This document shows positions 36,902-49,500 of a stretch of 64,000 nucleotides of DNA, piece by piece; position 1 is the stretch's first letter, and every line of letters begins with the position of its first letter. The stretch covers positions 207,726,978-207,790,977 of the forward strand of contig CP136066.1 of the NCBI GenBank assembly GCA_032622095.1. Direction: 5' to 3'. The notes under the pieces were generated by a model. It worked only from the letters and a program-made list of their open reading frames with translations, ran no database searches and had not been told where the DNA came from. The stretch comes from Siphonodentalium dalli (lineage: Eukaryota > Mollusca > Scaphopoda > Gadilida > Siphonodentaliidae). Made by a program: the position numbers and the translations under genes.

Positions 36902-37519
36902 ATTTGAATTTTAATGGATGACAATTCTGGACCCACAGCAACGAATGATGAAAATGTGGTTGAATATAAAGACAAAGCCTCATCCCGGGCGAATGAAGAT
37001 TTGATAGATGATAACCGCTCTGATACAAATAAAGCCTCATGCCGGGCGAATGAAGATTTGATAGATGATAGCCGCTCTGATACAAATAAAGCCTCATGCC
37101 GGGCGAATGAAGAATCGACAGATGATAGCCGCTCTGATACAATTAAAGCCTCATCCCGGGAGAATGAAGATTTGACAGATAATAGTCGCTCTGATACAAA
37201 TAAAGCCTCATGCCGGGCGAATGAAGATTTGACAGATAATAGTCGCTCTGATACAATTAAAGCCTCATCCCGGGAGAATGAAGAATCGACAGATGATAGC
37301 CCCTCTGATACAAATAAAGCCTCATCCCGGGAGAATGAAGATTTGACAGATGATAGCCGCTCTGATACAAAAGGACGGGAGAGTGAAGATAAAGCTTCAT
37401 GCCGGAAGAATGAAGATTCAACAGATTTTTGCCACTCTGATACAATAGGAGGCACTTTATATGATGAGTTGAGACCACAGTTTTATGTTGGAGATGTCGG
37501 TGAACAGAATGAAGAGATG
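36902..37519 (+). CDS. PPIP5K: PPIP5K exon 1 (start codon, repeat-bearing N-terminus)
   Basis: The acceptor TTTCTTTTGTAG ends at 36901; a TGA lies in frame at 36905 and ATG follows at 36914, so the acceptor implies an untranslated upstream exon and this ATG is the start. It codes residues 1-202: a short leader ([20 protein letters not shown]), eight 19-residue repeats, then a tail with [20 protein letters not shown] before donor ATG|GTAATA, phase 0. Codon 202 joins [11 protein letters not shown] of the next exon. The exon's opposite strand is also open, an effect of the repeat. Confidence 0.88.
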
Positions 37520-40500
37520 GTAATATTTATCTTGCTCGTCATTTAACCCCTCCATGACTGGAGATTCCTAAAATTGTGAGAAAACCCTGTGCCAATGCAT
37601 TGTCTTATATATGCGAAACTCCCATAGGGAGCCTCGCATATATAACAGAATGCACTGGCTTATACGTTCAAGGTAAATATTGTTAGACCAATGTATTCTC
37701 TTATATATATATGAGGCTCCCTATATATATGAGAGAATGCATTGGCATAGCAATTTTGTATAAATTCTTCTTACATTCTTTAACAATTTTTATTGGGAAT
37801 ACATTGGCCTAACAATATTTACCTTGACATTGTAAGCCAGTGCATTCTCTTATATATGTGAGGCTCCCATGGGACACTCACATAATTATATAAGAGAATG
37901 CACTTGCATATGATTTTTAATGCTGCACCAGCGCAGCTCCCTGTAATAAAAGGGTTAAAGACATATTATGGACTTACATGTATTTCATTGTATAAGAACA
38001 ATTTGTATCCAAACACTATGCCCACTGGAAGAATGTAGCAAGAACTAAGATAGTCAAAAATTCCAACCTCATCAAGTCATCGACTGTTACATTTCAGAGA
38101 ACACAAATGTTGAACTTCGCACAAATGTAAATATTTACTACTTTTTTCGGAAGCCTTATTGGGCATAAACATTATGGCAATGATTGCGCCAATAACTGCA
38201 TGAATTTTTTTTATAACAATGACACTGTTTTCTGACTATTTAGAATTTTTTTTATGAAAATAACTTAATTTTGCATGATTATTTGTTATTCAGTCTGGGA
38301 ATAATTGATTGTCTCCAGACTTTTCTTCAGTACAAGATACATCTCCAAGCCTGCAAATATTGTGCCTGTCCTTTGCAGAAAGAGGTCCCAACAATAAACC
38401 AATCACAGAACAATAAAATGATAGCAGGGTTGCTTCATCAGAAGGGCACACCACAATAGGATTAGCTATGTAAACACCACCGCACTAAATACGGGTAATC
38501 CCTCCGCCCATCAATACTATGGATAATAGATATCAGATCAACTGCGTCTTATAATAGAGGTGTTAACTTTTCCTAAACCATATAAAACACCACTGATATA
38601 TTTATATTGTAAGAGTTTCCTGAAATGAATGGTATTGATTTCCCAATATTTGTCAGCTGTCTTGAGGAATTAAAAAGTGACTTGTCAAAACTTTTGCCAA
38701 ATGAAAATATTTTTTGCCAAATGTGAATTATTTTTGCCATTGGCAAATTTGGCAAGTGGCAGCACGAACCCTGCTTGCATTCTGCTTTTAATAAATTTCA
38801 GGTGTGCAAAATTAAAGTTGGCATATGTGCGATGGAGAAGAAGTCTCGCTCAAAACCAATGAAAGAGATTCTGCAAAGACTTGACCGTTTTGACTGTATT
38901 ACGAGTCAGATATTCAATGAAGATTCCATCCTAAATGATGCTGTTGAAGAATGGCCGATTGTCGATGTTCTCATATCATTTTACTCAACTGGGTTTCCTT
39001 TGGACAAGGCTATAAAATACAGAAACCTACGGAACCCTTTCGTGGTCAATGACCTTGAAATGCAATATACTCTACAGGACAGGTACATATTATTTACCCC
39101 CTTCATGATGGGAACTGTGATGGTGCAGCATTAAAGATCCTGTGCCAGTGCATACTCTTATATATGTGAGTCTCCCATAGTGAGCCTCTCATATATAAGA
39201 GAATGCACTGGCTTACAAGGTAAAAATTGTTAGGCCAATGTATTATCTTATATATGTGAATCTCCCATAAGAAACATCACATATATAAGAGAATGCACTG
39301 ACTTACAAGGTCAAGGTAAATATTGACAGGCCAATGTATTCTCTTATATATGCAGATCTCCCATAGGGAGACTCACATATATAAGAGAATGCACTGGCTT
39401 ACAAGGTTATTGTAAATATTGTTAGGCCAATGCATTCTTTTATATATGCGAGGCTCCCATTGGGAGACTCACCTTTATAAGAGAATGCATTGGCACAGGG
39501 TTTTCACAAAATTTCAGGGTGCTCCAGTCATGAAAGAGTTAATTGTGTCAATTATTATAATGATTTCAGAATTAAAATGTACTTATTCTGCATGTATTGT
39601 AACCCATATTTCAAACATATATATTAAGGTCATTCATAAAAGATTTTGTGTTTCCCCTCTCCTGACCAATATTTCCCCTTATTAATCACGTCAAGCTTAC
39701 ACATATGTGTAGTGTGTCTGTCATTTGCAAAATGATGTCCCCAGATGGTGAATCCTGCACAGCAGGCTAGCTTCACCAAATTCACCCTCTGGGGACCTCA
39801 TTCTGCTTTGGCCTCATCTGGGAAGTATCTATAGTTTCAATTTAACATTGTTTTTAGTTCCTTTTTCTGTCTGTTCAGTTTCTATATCCCCTAATTTGCA
39901 GAATATAAATTGCATTATCAAGGTGACTAATAGGTGAACATCACCAACGTCAACTGGGAAACTTCAATCTGATCCTAGGTCTGCCATAGCAGTTGAGGCC
40001 TCAGCTGAATGAGGTTCCCAGATAGTGAATTTGTTGATGCTAGCATGCCATGTGGGATAGCGTCACTAAATTCACCCTCTGGTGACCTCATTCTGCTAAT
40101 GACTGACACACTATTTACAGACTTGATTATGGGTTTAATGTATATTGCTCATTTGAAGCTCCTAAGAAATTGGGCGACATGCACCAACAGTCGTCTCACA
40201 TCATGGCGTCATTTCCTAAACGCGTCCATAGTAACTATACCGTGTAAACAAAATTAGACTGATCAGTGAAACTATTAAATTCGATACTTTAGTTGGGATA
40301 AAGAAATGTGCTACATATCTATTCCACCATTATAATCCAGCTTCGCAGCCCTGGGAATTAGCCTAGGCAATAGGCAATGCCTAGGTAAAAGCAGAGGCAA
40401 AATCGGTTTGCCTAGGCAATAATATTTCCTAGGTAAAACAAGTTCATTGGGTTATTAAAATTGATTTGTGTATATCAGAAATAGAACCTCTTTAGCCAAA

Positions 40501-43500
40501 ATTATTTCCTTAACTCATTACATATATTGTCCTACAATTGTTTCCATGGCACTGGGCCACTAACTAGCTACCCGTTATAAGGACACTTATTTTGGAGATG
40601 ATTTGTGGAATTGTACATATATGTTGAGTAATGGCCTGGAAATAATGTTCCGCAAAATAACTAGGCAATTCTGGGTAATTCATGTTATTATTGAATCATA
40701 TTGATTTGAGATGGCAATATTGTTGCAAAATTGCTTAGGTAAAATCTGTTTTTGCCTAGGCCGATTTCTTTCACCTAGGCAAATATATTGCCTAGGAAAA
40801 TTTTCCTTAATTCCCAGGGCTGGCTTCGTGACATTACTAATATGACATGAGAGTGGTCATGAGAGCATAGAATGCACCTTTGTAGCAATTGTTTACCTTT
40901 CGAGTTTGTCACCGGAAACCGCATATTCGGTGGGGAAGTTTTGGGAACACTGCTTTGGAATTGCTATGACTGCGTGTCTTGATGACAATAGATGCTCTAG
41001 AATCGTTTTCAATAAGTGAATTTTACACCATCAAGTGCAGTTTCATAGTTTACAGGGGGTGGTGTCTTGTAGTTGGAAAGTTGGAAACAGAGATCGAATT
41101 GTGTGTGTGTGAACTTCCAGTCAGTCGCCCAATTTATTCTCGAACCAATTGAATCCCATTTTCTGTTAAAAGAGCACATGAAGTCCAGACACAAGTAACA
41201 CTAGGGTTGTTTTACCATTTTAGTATTTTTTACAAATTCTTCACAAAACTAGTTTAACCACCAACTAATTTATGCAGATTGTCATAATTATAAGCAATCA
41301 ACGTCGTTTTTTGATGCATCTGTCGGCATATAGAAGTGTCTGATGCCGAACTACATACTTAGTATAATTCAGCATCAGACACTTCTATACGCCGACAGAA
41401 GCATCTAAAACGACGTTGATTGCATATACCGTATGTAAACTTTTTAAGGTGTTTTAAAATCTGTGCTTCTGTGAACCCATGCACAGACAAGCACCAAAGG
41501 TTTTTCTGTTGCCTGACCCCGGCATATCACTCTCACATATAAGCTTTCAATATAACCCTCACTCACATTTTGTTTTCATGTAATTTGCAGGAGACAAGTT
41601 TACAGGACACTGAAGAGTGAAGGCATAGATCATCCAAGATTTGAAATCTATAACAGAGACCCATCATCTACTGGTTGGTTTTATCCTTTGAACCTTCAAT
41701 TTATTAATTGAGGGAAATTATCATGGTTTAACCCTTTCATGACGGGAGCTGTGATGGTGCAGCATTAAATGATCCTGTGCCAGTGCATTCTCTTATTTAT
41801 GCGAGTCTCCCATAGGGAGCCTCGCATATATAAGAGAAAGCACTGGCTTACAAGGGACTAGGTAAATATTACTAGGCCAATGTATTCTCTTATATATGAG
41901 AGGCTCCCTGTGGGAACGACTGGGATTAAAAAAAAATTAATATTTTGATTTTCTTTTCACAACCAAAGAGGAAGTAAAGGTGCATTCAAGAAAAAATATA
42001 GTTCCATTTTAAATGTGTCTTTTCATGTTGACAAAACACCCATGTTTTTCTCACAGTCAACACTAAATAACCCAACACAAATCAAATATCATAATTATAT
42101 TCTAATTAACATAATAATAATGTTCCCTTTGACATCGACAACTGCACTAAGCTCTTTCGTATTGTGTGTGCTGATAATACATGTGCATCTTACTAAAAAT
42201 CATGAGATTTAGGGGATAATTATAATGTGAAAAATTTAATAGCTAATACTATTTTAAGTTTTTGGACATTTGTTCTTTAAGTTTATTGTAATACCCGAAC
42301 CTATTTAAGAATTATCAGGAGCACTTAACCCCTTCCATGACTGGAGCTTCTTGAAATTTTGCTAAAACCCTGTGCCATTGCATTCTCTTACATATGTGAG
42401 TCTCCCATATGGATGCTCACATATATAAGAGAATACATTGGCCTAACAACATTTACCATGTCCTTGTAAGCCAGTGCATTCTGTTATATATGCTAGGCTC
42501 CTTATGTGAGACTTGCACATATAAGAGAATGCATTGGCATGGCATCTATAATGCTGCACCACCTTAGCTCCCATTATGAAAGGGTTAAATCATGTTTAAT
42601 TTCATTTCTTACTTAATCTACATAGGAAATATTATACGCTCAACTGTGATTTATCGAAAAAAATTGCTTTTAAATGAGATATAGAAGTTTTCACTTCCAC
42701 GCTATAGCTCACTTGTGTGACTGATTACTTGCCTGTACTAATACTCTACTGGAATATTTTTAAATCCTCGCGAATCAGCAGTCTCTTTGAAAAGCCAACG
42801 AAAATCCTATGTCGGAATTACGTCTCTAGATGTGTCCATAATATTTCATTTCTACGATGACGCAGCATTCCCAACGTGACGTAATAAACCGTTTCCAAAT
42901 ATGGAGTGCATTCCTGGCGTATGTTTGTGAGAATCGTAGTATTTAGATATAGTTATAAATTCAACTAGATGCAAAAGAATAATCAGTCATGAATATCGTT
43001 GACTGATAAAAAAAACTTGAAGATGATGTCTCTTATATTGCGATGAGAAAAATGAATAATGGATATATCGACTATTCAGTTTTCCAACAATAGTTGAATT
43101 TGACTATGCATATTAAAATTGTCAACACGTCATTGACCTCTGATCTCTGACATGATCTGCTATGCCATAAACTAATGAACGCGCAGTCTGCACCACTCTC
43201 CAATTAAATGGATGGAATCCCTTCAACACAGAACCTAATTTTACTAGAGAGTTCTAGACACATAATTCCAATTTATGTTGAAATTTGACACGATTATCGG
43301 GATTAAATAAACATTTGTCTCGCTCATTCATGACATAATTTTCGATATCCAAAAAAAAACTTCAGTCCTGACCAGCTGCTGACAACTATCTTGGGTTCAA
43401 TTTTTTTCTGTTTCATTTTTGCCACTATATTATCATGCTTCTCAGAAGTTTATAATCTCAAGTGGAGCTACTGTGTTAAGACATTTATCAACATATTTCA

Positions 43501-46500
43501 GACGATGATGATGGCTTTATAGAGACAGAAGATAGCGTGGAAGTCGTGAATGTAACATTCCAGAAACCATTTGTAGAGAAACCGGTCGATGCCGAGGACC
43601 ACAATATCTTCATTTATTTCCCGATAGCTGCTGGTGGAGGAAGTCAAAGACTCTTTAGAAAAGTAAACTAATAGCATTGCCAAGCCATGAAATAGTGTGC
43701 CTGACATAAATTTGCAGAATGAGGTCCCCAGATGGTGAATTTAGTGACGCTAGCCTGCTGTGCCAAATTCATCCTTGAACCTGAAAACAGAGATATTGAG
43801 AAGTTGCTTGTAGTAGAGTCTCTTATGTACTTTCGTGGGAATTTTTTGAACAAATGTAGAGACTACGATATTATGATAGTGTATCACTTACTTTGTCGGA
43901 AAAAGTTTGTTAGACTTCATGGGTCCGCGACTGGAGAGAATTATGACGTCACAAAGATGACGTCATTGTCAGTTCAGTTCAGATATAGGATTGTCATAAG
44001 AACTGTTGAATTCTGCATATATTTCTTAATTGTTATACTTTTTTTTCAGTTAGGGCAATTCATCAATAGTTGTTCTCAAAGTACAGTACCCAAATTCACG
44101 GGAAAATATTAATCCAGTCAAGCATGGCTGCCAAAATGGCACAATAAAATTTTGCGATTTTCAAGAATATCATGTAAATGACCTTCCGTTTGGTAGCGAC
44201 TGCGAATTGTGACAATTCTGTGTTTAATTATTGCTTCAGCAATGCAGTGATGCAATTTTATTGTACAAAACGTGTTAGATCTGTCAAAAATCCACTTTAG
44301 ACAACCGAATTATAGCATCTTGTCAAATATCAATTCCGATATTGTAGCAATATATTTAAAGAAATGAGCAGAATTCAGTAATGGGACAGAAATATTCGTG
44401 CCACATACGGAATTATTATCACACTTCGACAGAACTCTTCAGTTTCAATCAAGATGGCTACCAAAATGGCAGTGAAAATACAAAAGTCAGTTTTCGTTAG
44501 AACACCAAATATCGCCCTGTCATGCCGTCATGGGGAATTAGGTTAATCAGCTAATTTTAAGTAAATGAGCATAGCTTTAATTTCTTATACAAATTGGCGA
44601 TATAAGTGATGAGGGTGTTGAAGAGAAAATCCAACTAACTATGTGAAATTAGAAAGTATCTTAGACCGCCATCTTAGCTTGGGGGACAAGTATTATCATC
44701 CCGAAGTCTAGCCTTCTGTAAGCCAGGGTACTAATTGAGCAATATTGGTGGTTACCATATCAAATGGCAACATATGATGCAGATAAGCATTGGTTTTAAT
44801 TCTTGTTATGACATATCAGTAGAATATGCATATAATGTATCATATAAGGTAGCAATATACAATTGTTTATTGTGATAGCTATGAAATGGGATTGTACTTA
44901 TCAGCTATACCAGGAATGGCAAGCAAGAAACAACACCTTGTTTATCAACATGTTTATCAACACGAACAATAGTAAAATTGATTATAAGGCTGTCACTTTG
45001 CCTGCTTGTCTCACTGTTAGTTGCACTGTAACCTTTAATTAAATTAGCTTGTTAACACTATTTAAACCTTGTTTAGCTGAACTTAGCAGGTTTCAATCGT
45101 ATTGATAACCACGGCAGATCAAAATAGAATAGATCCCCATAGGTGGGTAGCAGGGTCCGCGCTAGCCCGAAATTTACTTTTGCCAAATGAAAATATTTTT
45201 TGCCAAATGCTGTTATGAGTTGCTAAATGCTGTCAGTTTCTACAACATTGTTTCTTTTATTATTACTATTTCGACAGTCGCTGCTTGAGCAACCTTTGAT
45301 ATCGATAGGAAGGCAGTTAGTTATTAATAATTCTCGTCTCTATACTTGGTTTTATCATAGAACAATAAACCAACAACATAACAATGCAATTGTAGAAGGG
45401 TTTCTTCATCAGAAAGGCGAATCGAAACAAAGAGGATTAACTATATGTAAACACAACAACCAGACAAACTAGCAATCCTTCCACCCGTCGATACTAATAT
45501 AGAAGACTAGCCGATGAGCCCGACGTTGTCCGGGCTATTCAAAAACCAAATTTCAAGTCGATAGCTCTACCCAGCCCGACGTTGTCCGGGCTATTCAAAA
45601 ACCAAATTTCAAGTCGATAGCTCTACCCGTTTCCGAGATCTGGTCTGCGCATGCGCGAAGCTGGCATCGCACGGGCTCGGCGACCCGATAAAATTCGTAT
45701 CCGGGGCAAGATACATTCACATACCAAATTTCAAGTCGATAGCTCCACCCGTTTCCGAGATCTCGTCTGCGCATGCGTGAAGCTGGTATCGCACGGGCTC
45801 GGCGACCCGATAAAATTCGTATCCGGGGCAAGATACATTCACATACCAAATTTCAAGTCGATAGCTCCACCTGTTTCCGAGATCTCGTCTGCGCATGCGT
45901 GAAGCTGGCGTCACACGGGCTCGGCGACCCGATAAAATTCGTATCCGGGGCAAGATACATTCACATACCAAATTTCAAGTCGATAGCTCCACCCGTTTCC
46001 GAGATCTCATCTGCGCATGCGCGAAGCTGGCGTCGCACGGGCTCGGCGATCCGATAAAATTCGTATCCGGGGCAAGATACATTCACATACCAAATTTCAA
46101 GTCGATAGCTCCACCCGTTTCCGAGATCTCGTCTGCGCATGCGCTGCACGGGCGTCGCACAGGCTCGCCAATACGGCAACGATGACCGCCTGGTCAAACT
46201 ACACACACGTACCAAGTTTCGTCCCGATCGGTCGAGAATCGTAGATTTGTATAAATGACAGACAAACAGACAGACAGAGGTCTTCAAAATATATATGAGA
46301 CTAGCCGATGAGCCCGACGTTGTCCGGGACTTGATAGCTCTACCCAGCCCGACGTTGTCCGGGCTATTCAAAAACCAAATTTCAAGTCGATAGCTCTACC
46401 TGTTTCCGAGATCTGGTCTGCGCATGCGCGAAACTGGCGTCGTACGGGCTCGGCGACCCGATAAAATTCGTATCCGGGGCAAGATACATTCACATACCAA

Positions 46501-49500
46501 ATTTCAAGTCGATAGCTCCACCCTGTTTCCGAGATCTGGTCTGCGCATGCGCGAAGCTGGCGTCGCACGGGCTCGGCGACCCGATAAAATTTGTATACGG
46601 GGCAAGATACATTAACATACCAAATTTCAAGTCAATAGCTCCACCCGTTTCCGAGATCTCGTCTGCGCATGCGCGAAGCTGGCGTCGCACGGGCTCGGCG
46701 ACCCGATAAAATTCGTATCAGGGGCAAGATACATTCACATACCAAATTTCAAGTCGATAGCTCCACCCGTTTCCAAGATCTGGTCTGCGCATGCGCGAAG
46801 CTGGCGTCGCACGGGCTCGGCGACCCGATAAAATTCGTATCCGGGGCAAGATACATTCACATACCAAATTTCAAGTCGATAGCTCCACCCGTTTCCGAGA
46901 TCTCGTCTGCGCATGCGCGAAGCTGGCGTCGAACGGACTCGGCGACCCGATAAAATTCGTATCCGGGGCAAGATACATTCACATACCAAATTTCAAGTCG
47001 ATAGCTCAACCCGTTTCCGAGATCTCGTCTGCGCATGCGCGAAGCTGGCGTCGCATGGGCTCGGCGACTCGATAAAATTCGTATCTGGGGCAAGATACAT
47101 TCACATAGCAAATTTCAAGTCGATAGCTCCACCCGTTTCCGAGATATCGTCTGTGCATGCGCTGCACGGGCGTCGCACAGGCTCGCCAATACGACAACGA
47201 CGACCGCCTGATCAAACTACACACACTTACCAAGTTTCGTCCCAATCGGTGGAGAATCGTAGATTTGTATTAATGACAGACAGACAAACAAACAGACAGA
47301 CAGACAGAGGTCTTCAAAATATATATGAGATTAATTGCATCTTAATAGAGGTGTTAACTTTTCATAATCTTATACATGTGTGAATCACCATACCACTGAT
47401 ACCATTAATAATGAAAGAGTTTCCTGAACTGAGTGGTATTGTATGACAAATATTAATAAACTTTCTTGAGGAATCAAAAGTGACTTGCCAACATTTTTGC
47501 CATATGAAAATATTTTTTGCCAAATGCGAATTATTTTTGCCATTGGCAAATTTGGCAAGCGGCAGCGCGAACCCTGGTGGGTAATATATCCGTATAAGGG
47601 GTAGCGTCCCGAATCAAGCTTAAAGTGATAAATTGTGAATACCAGGCTCTGAAATATGGATGATGGTATTCAACAAAGTAGCCCAACCACTTTCATAGCA
47701 TATGTGGAGTTTTGAGAAATTTCTATATATAAGTTATTGACCTCCCAGGACATGTTCATTCAGTTCAAATGACCATTATCATACACCAGGCTAGATCCTC
47801 GAAAAAACAGGCGAAGTGGTGTGTCTGGTCTTGGCTTTCCTCTTGTTTGATTAATTGGTGGTAGCCACACAAAGTGATTCGCTCAATATCCGAAAGGTGT
47901 CTTGGTATGAACACAGTAGGCTGGTATGGACCATTGATAGTATAAAGCAAAGTAATATCCCACATTGATTTCCATGATTGTGGCATGTCAATAGTTTAGT
48001 GAGACAATGCATTTCGTTTTTATGTTTACCCATACCATGTATGGTAAACATAGTGTCGTTGTTCGGATTGACCACTCGTCGTTCGTCCGTCCGTCCGTCC
48101 GTCTGTCGAGCCGTCCGTCCGTCTGTCCGTCCGTAGACACTTCACGTGTAATGCGATAACTCAAACATTTTCTATCCAATCAGAATCAGCCCAAAATGCA
48201 GATCGAGTTCGAATTTGGGTTTGATCCGAGTTTTTGTTACAGAGTTATGGCCCTTTTTCTACTTAGAATTCACACATTCTGCCATAACTCAAACATTTTT
48301 TATCTGATTGGAACCAAATTTGGTATGTGAGTTTCACAGCCCAAAATACAGATCTAGTTCGAATATGGGTTTGATCCGATTTATTTTAAAGGAGTTATGA
48401 CCCTTTTTCGAAAATAAAATTGAAAAAAAAATCGATTTAAAAAATAAATTATTTTTAACTTTTATAATAATAATAATAAAAAAAAATTCATTGACATTGT
48501 CATTTGTTTTCATTTAGATATTGATGATTATGATACAAGTTGATAAAAAGATTTCCAATGTGTCCCTTTAATTTTTTTAAATAATTAAAAACAATTATAA
48601 CCATTATAACTCTGCCAAGGGTACCCCGAATCACCACACCAAATTTGATTAAATCGGTCCAAAATCTTGTGTTATGTACTGGTAAATCTGTTTGGAGCAA
48701 CATTAAATCCAATTCACCAATTGCATTTGGACTACTTAGCTATTGATAAAGCTATATTATTTTCTGATGTCTCTTATGCCAATGTGCAAATAATCTGATA
48801 AAGAAGCCTGTGGTATCTAATTTAAAATAAAGATTCAACAATAAACATCACATGATATTAACAGTAGACTTGGACATCTGTGCTGCAGAGTTATATCTTC
48901 AGATGGTCTGATATCATTATAATTGTTATTGGTTTAATAGAGGTCAGTGTTCAACATAAACAATTCCTGTGATTTTTTGACAGCTGTGCTATATAATTGA
49001 TATTAATGGGTCAGTGGTGAGGTTGCTTATCTGTATACTAGGACACATTATTATTGTAAACTTAAATTGGACTCTCTTAACCCAAGTATTCCATGTCCAG
49101 GGCACACCTACACATTTAACCCACGGACTTGCTGGCTGTGGCGGTTTAGCATTACAGATCCTGTACCAGTGCATTCTCTTATATAAATGCCAGTGACCCA
49201 TAAATTCCAATAATTTGTGTTATGTACATTTGTCTATAATAGTACATAACAGTATACTCTATAATTCAACACCAAAACTCTCATTTATCCGATCATATTA
49301 AATTTTTATCGCCAAGGGATGGGTTAACATCTGCCGATCGTTATATGAAAGTGGTACTTGGCAATGGTTATGATTGTACAGCCGGTTGCACGTGTTTAGT
49401 GATTATTTTGAAGTTTATCGAAATCAACAGGGACTGCGCAACTGCTCTGCATATCCAACCCTGCAGCTTAGATGACGAAAGAATGCCAATGGTAAACGCA

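Larger units (their letters stand above)
45151..47576. mobile_element. hAT-like element family H with 8-bp target duplication, split by two Helitrons
   Basis: Ends CAGGGTCCGCGCTAGC and GCAGCGCGAACCCTG. Flanks GTGGGTAG (45143-45150) and GTGGGTAA (47577-47584) match at 7 of 8 positions, the usual hAT duplication length. Subterminal TTTTTGCCAAATG words occur at both ends. About 630 bp are its own; 45507-47330 are inserted Helitrons. No transposase. Confidence 0.82.

Noticed and set aside
36811-37455. 214-codon open frame opposite PPIP5K exon 1
   Set aside because: Shadow of the 57-bp coding repeat. The plus strand has the splice sites, the start codon and continuity with the kinase domain.
45600-47160. 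CRISPR-like regular repeats
   Set aside because: Repeats are directly adjacent 122-bp units without unique spacers, in an animal genome and inside Helitrons.
45595-47383. Many overlapping open frames on both strands with recurrent peptides
   Set aside because: They shift by 122 bp from one to the next and are explained by the tandem repeat in Helitrons 2a and 2b; the same holds at 23025-23622.
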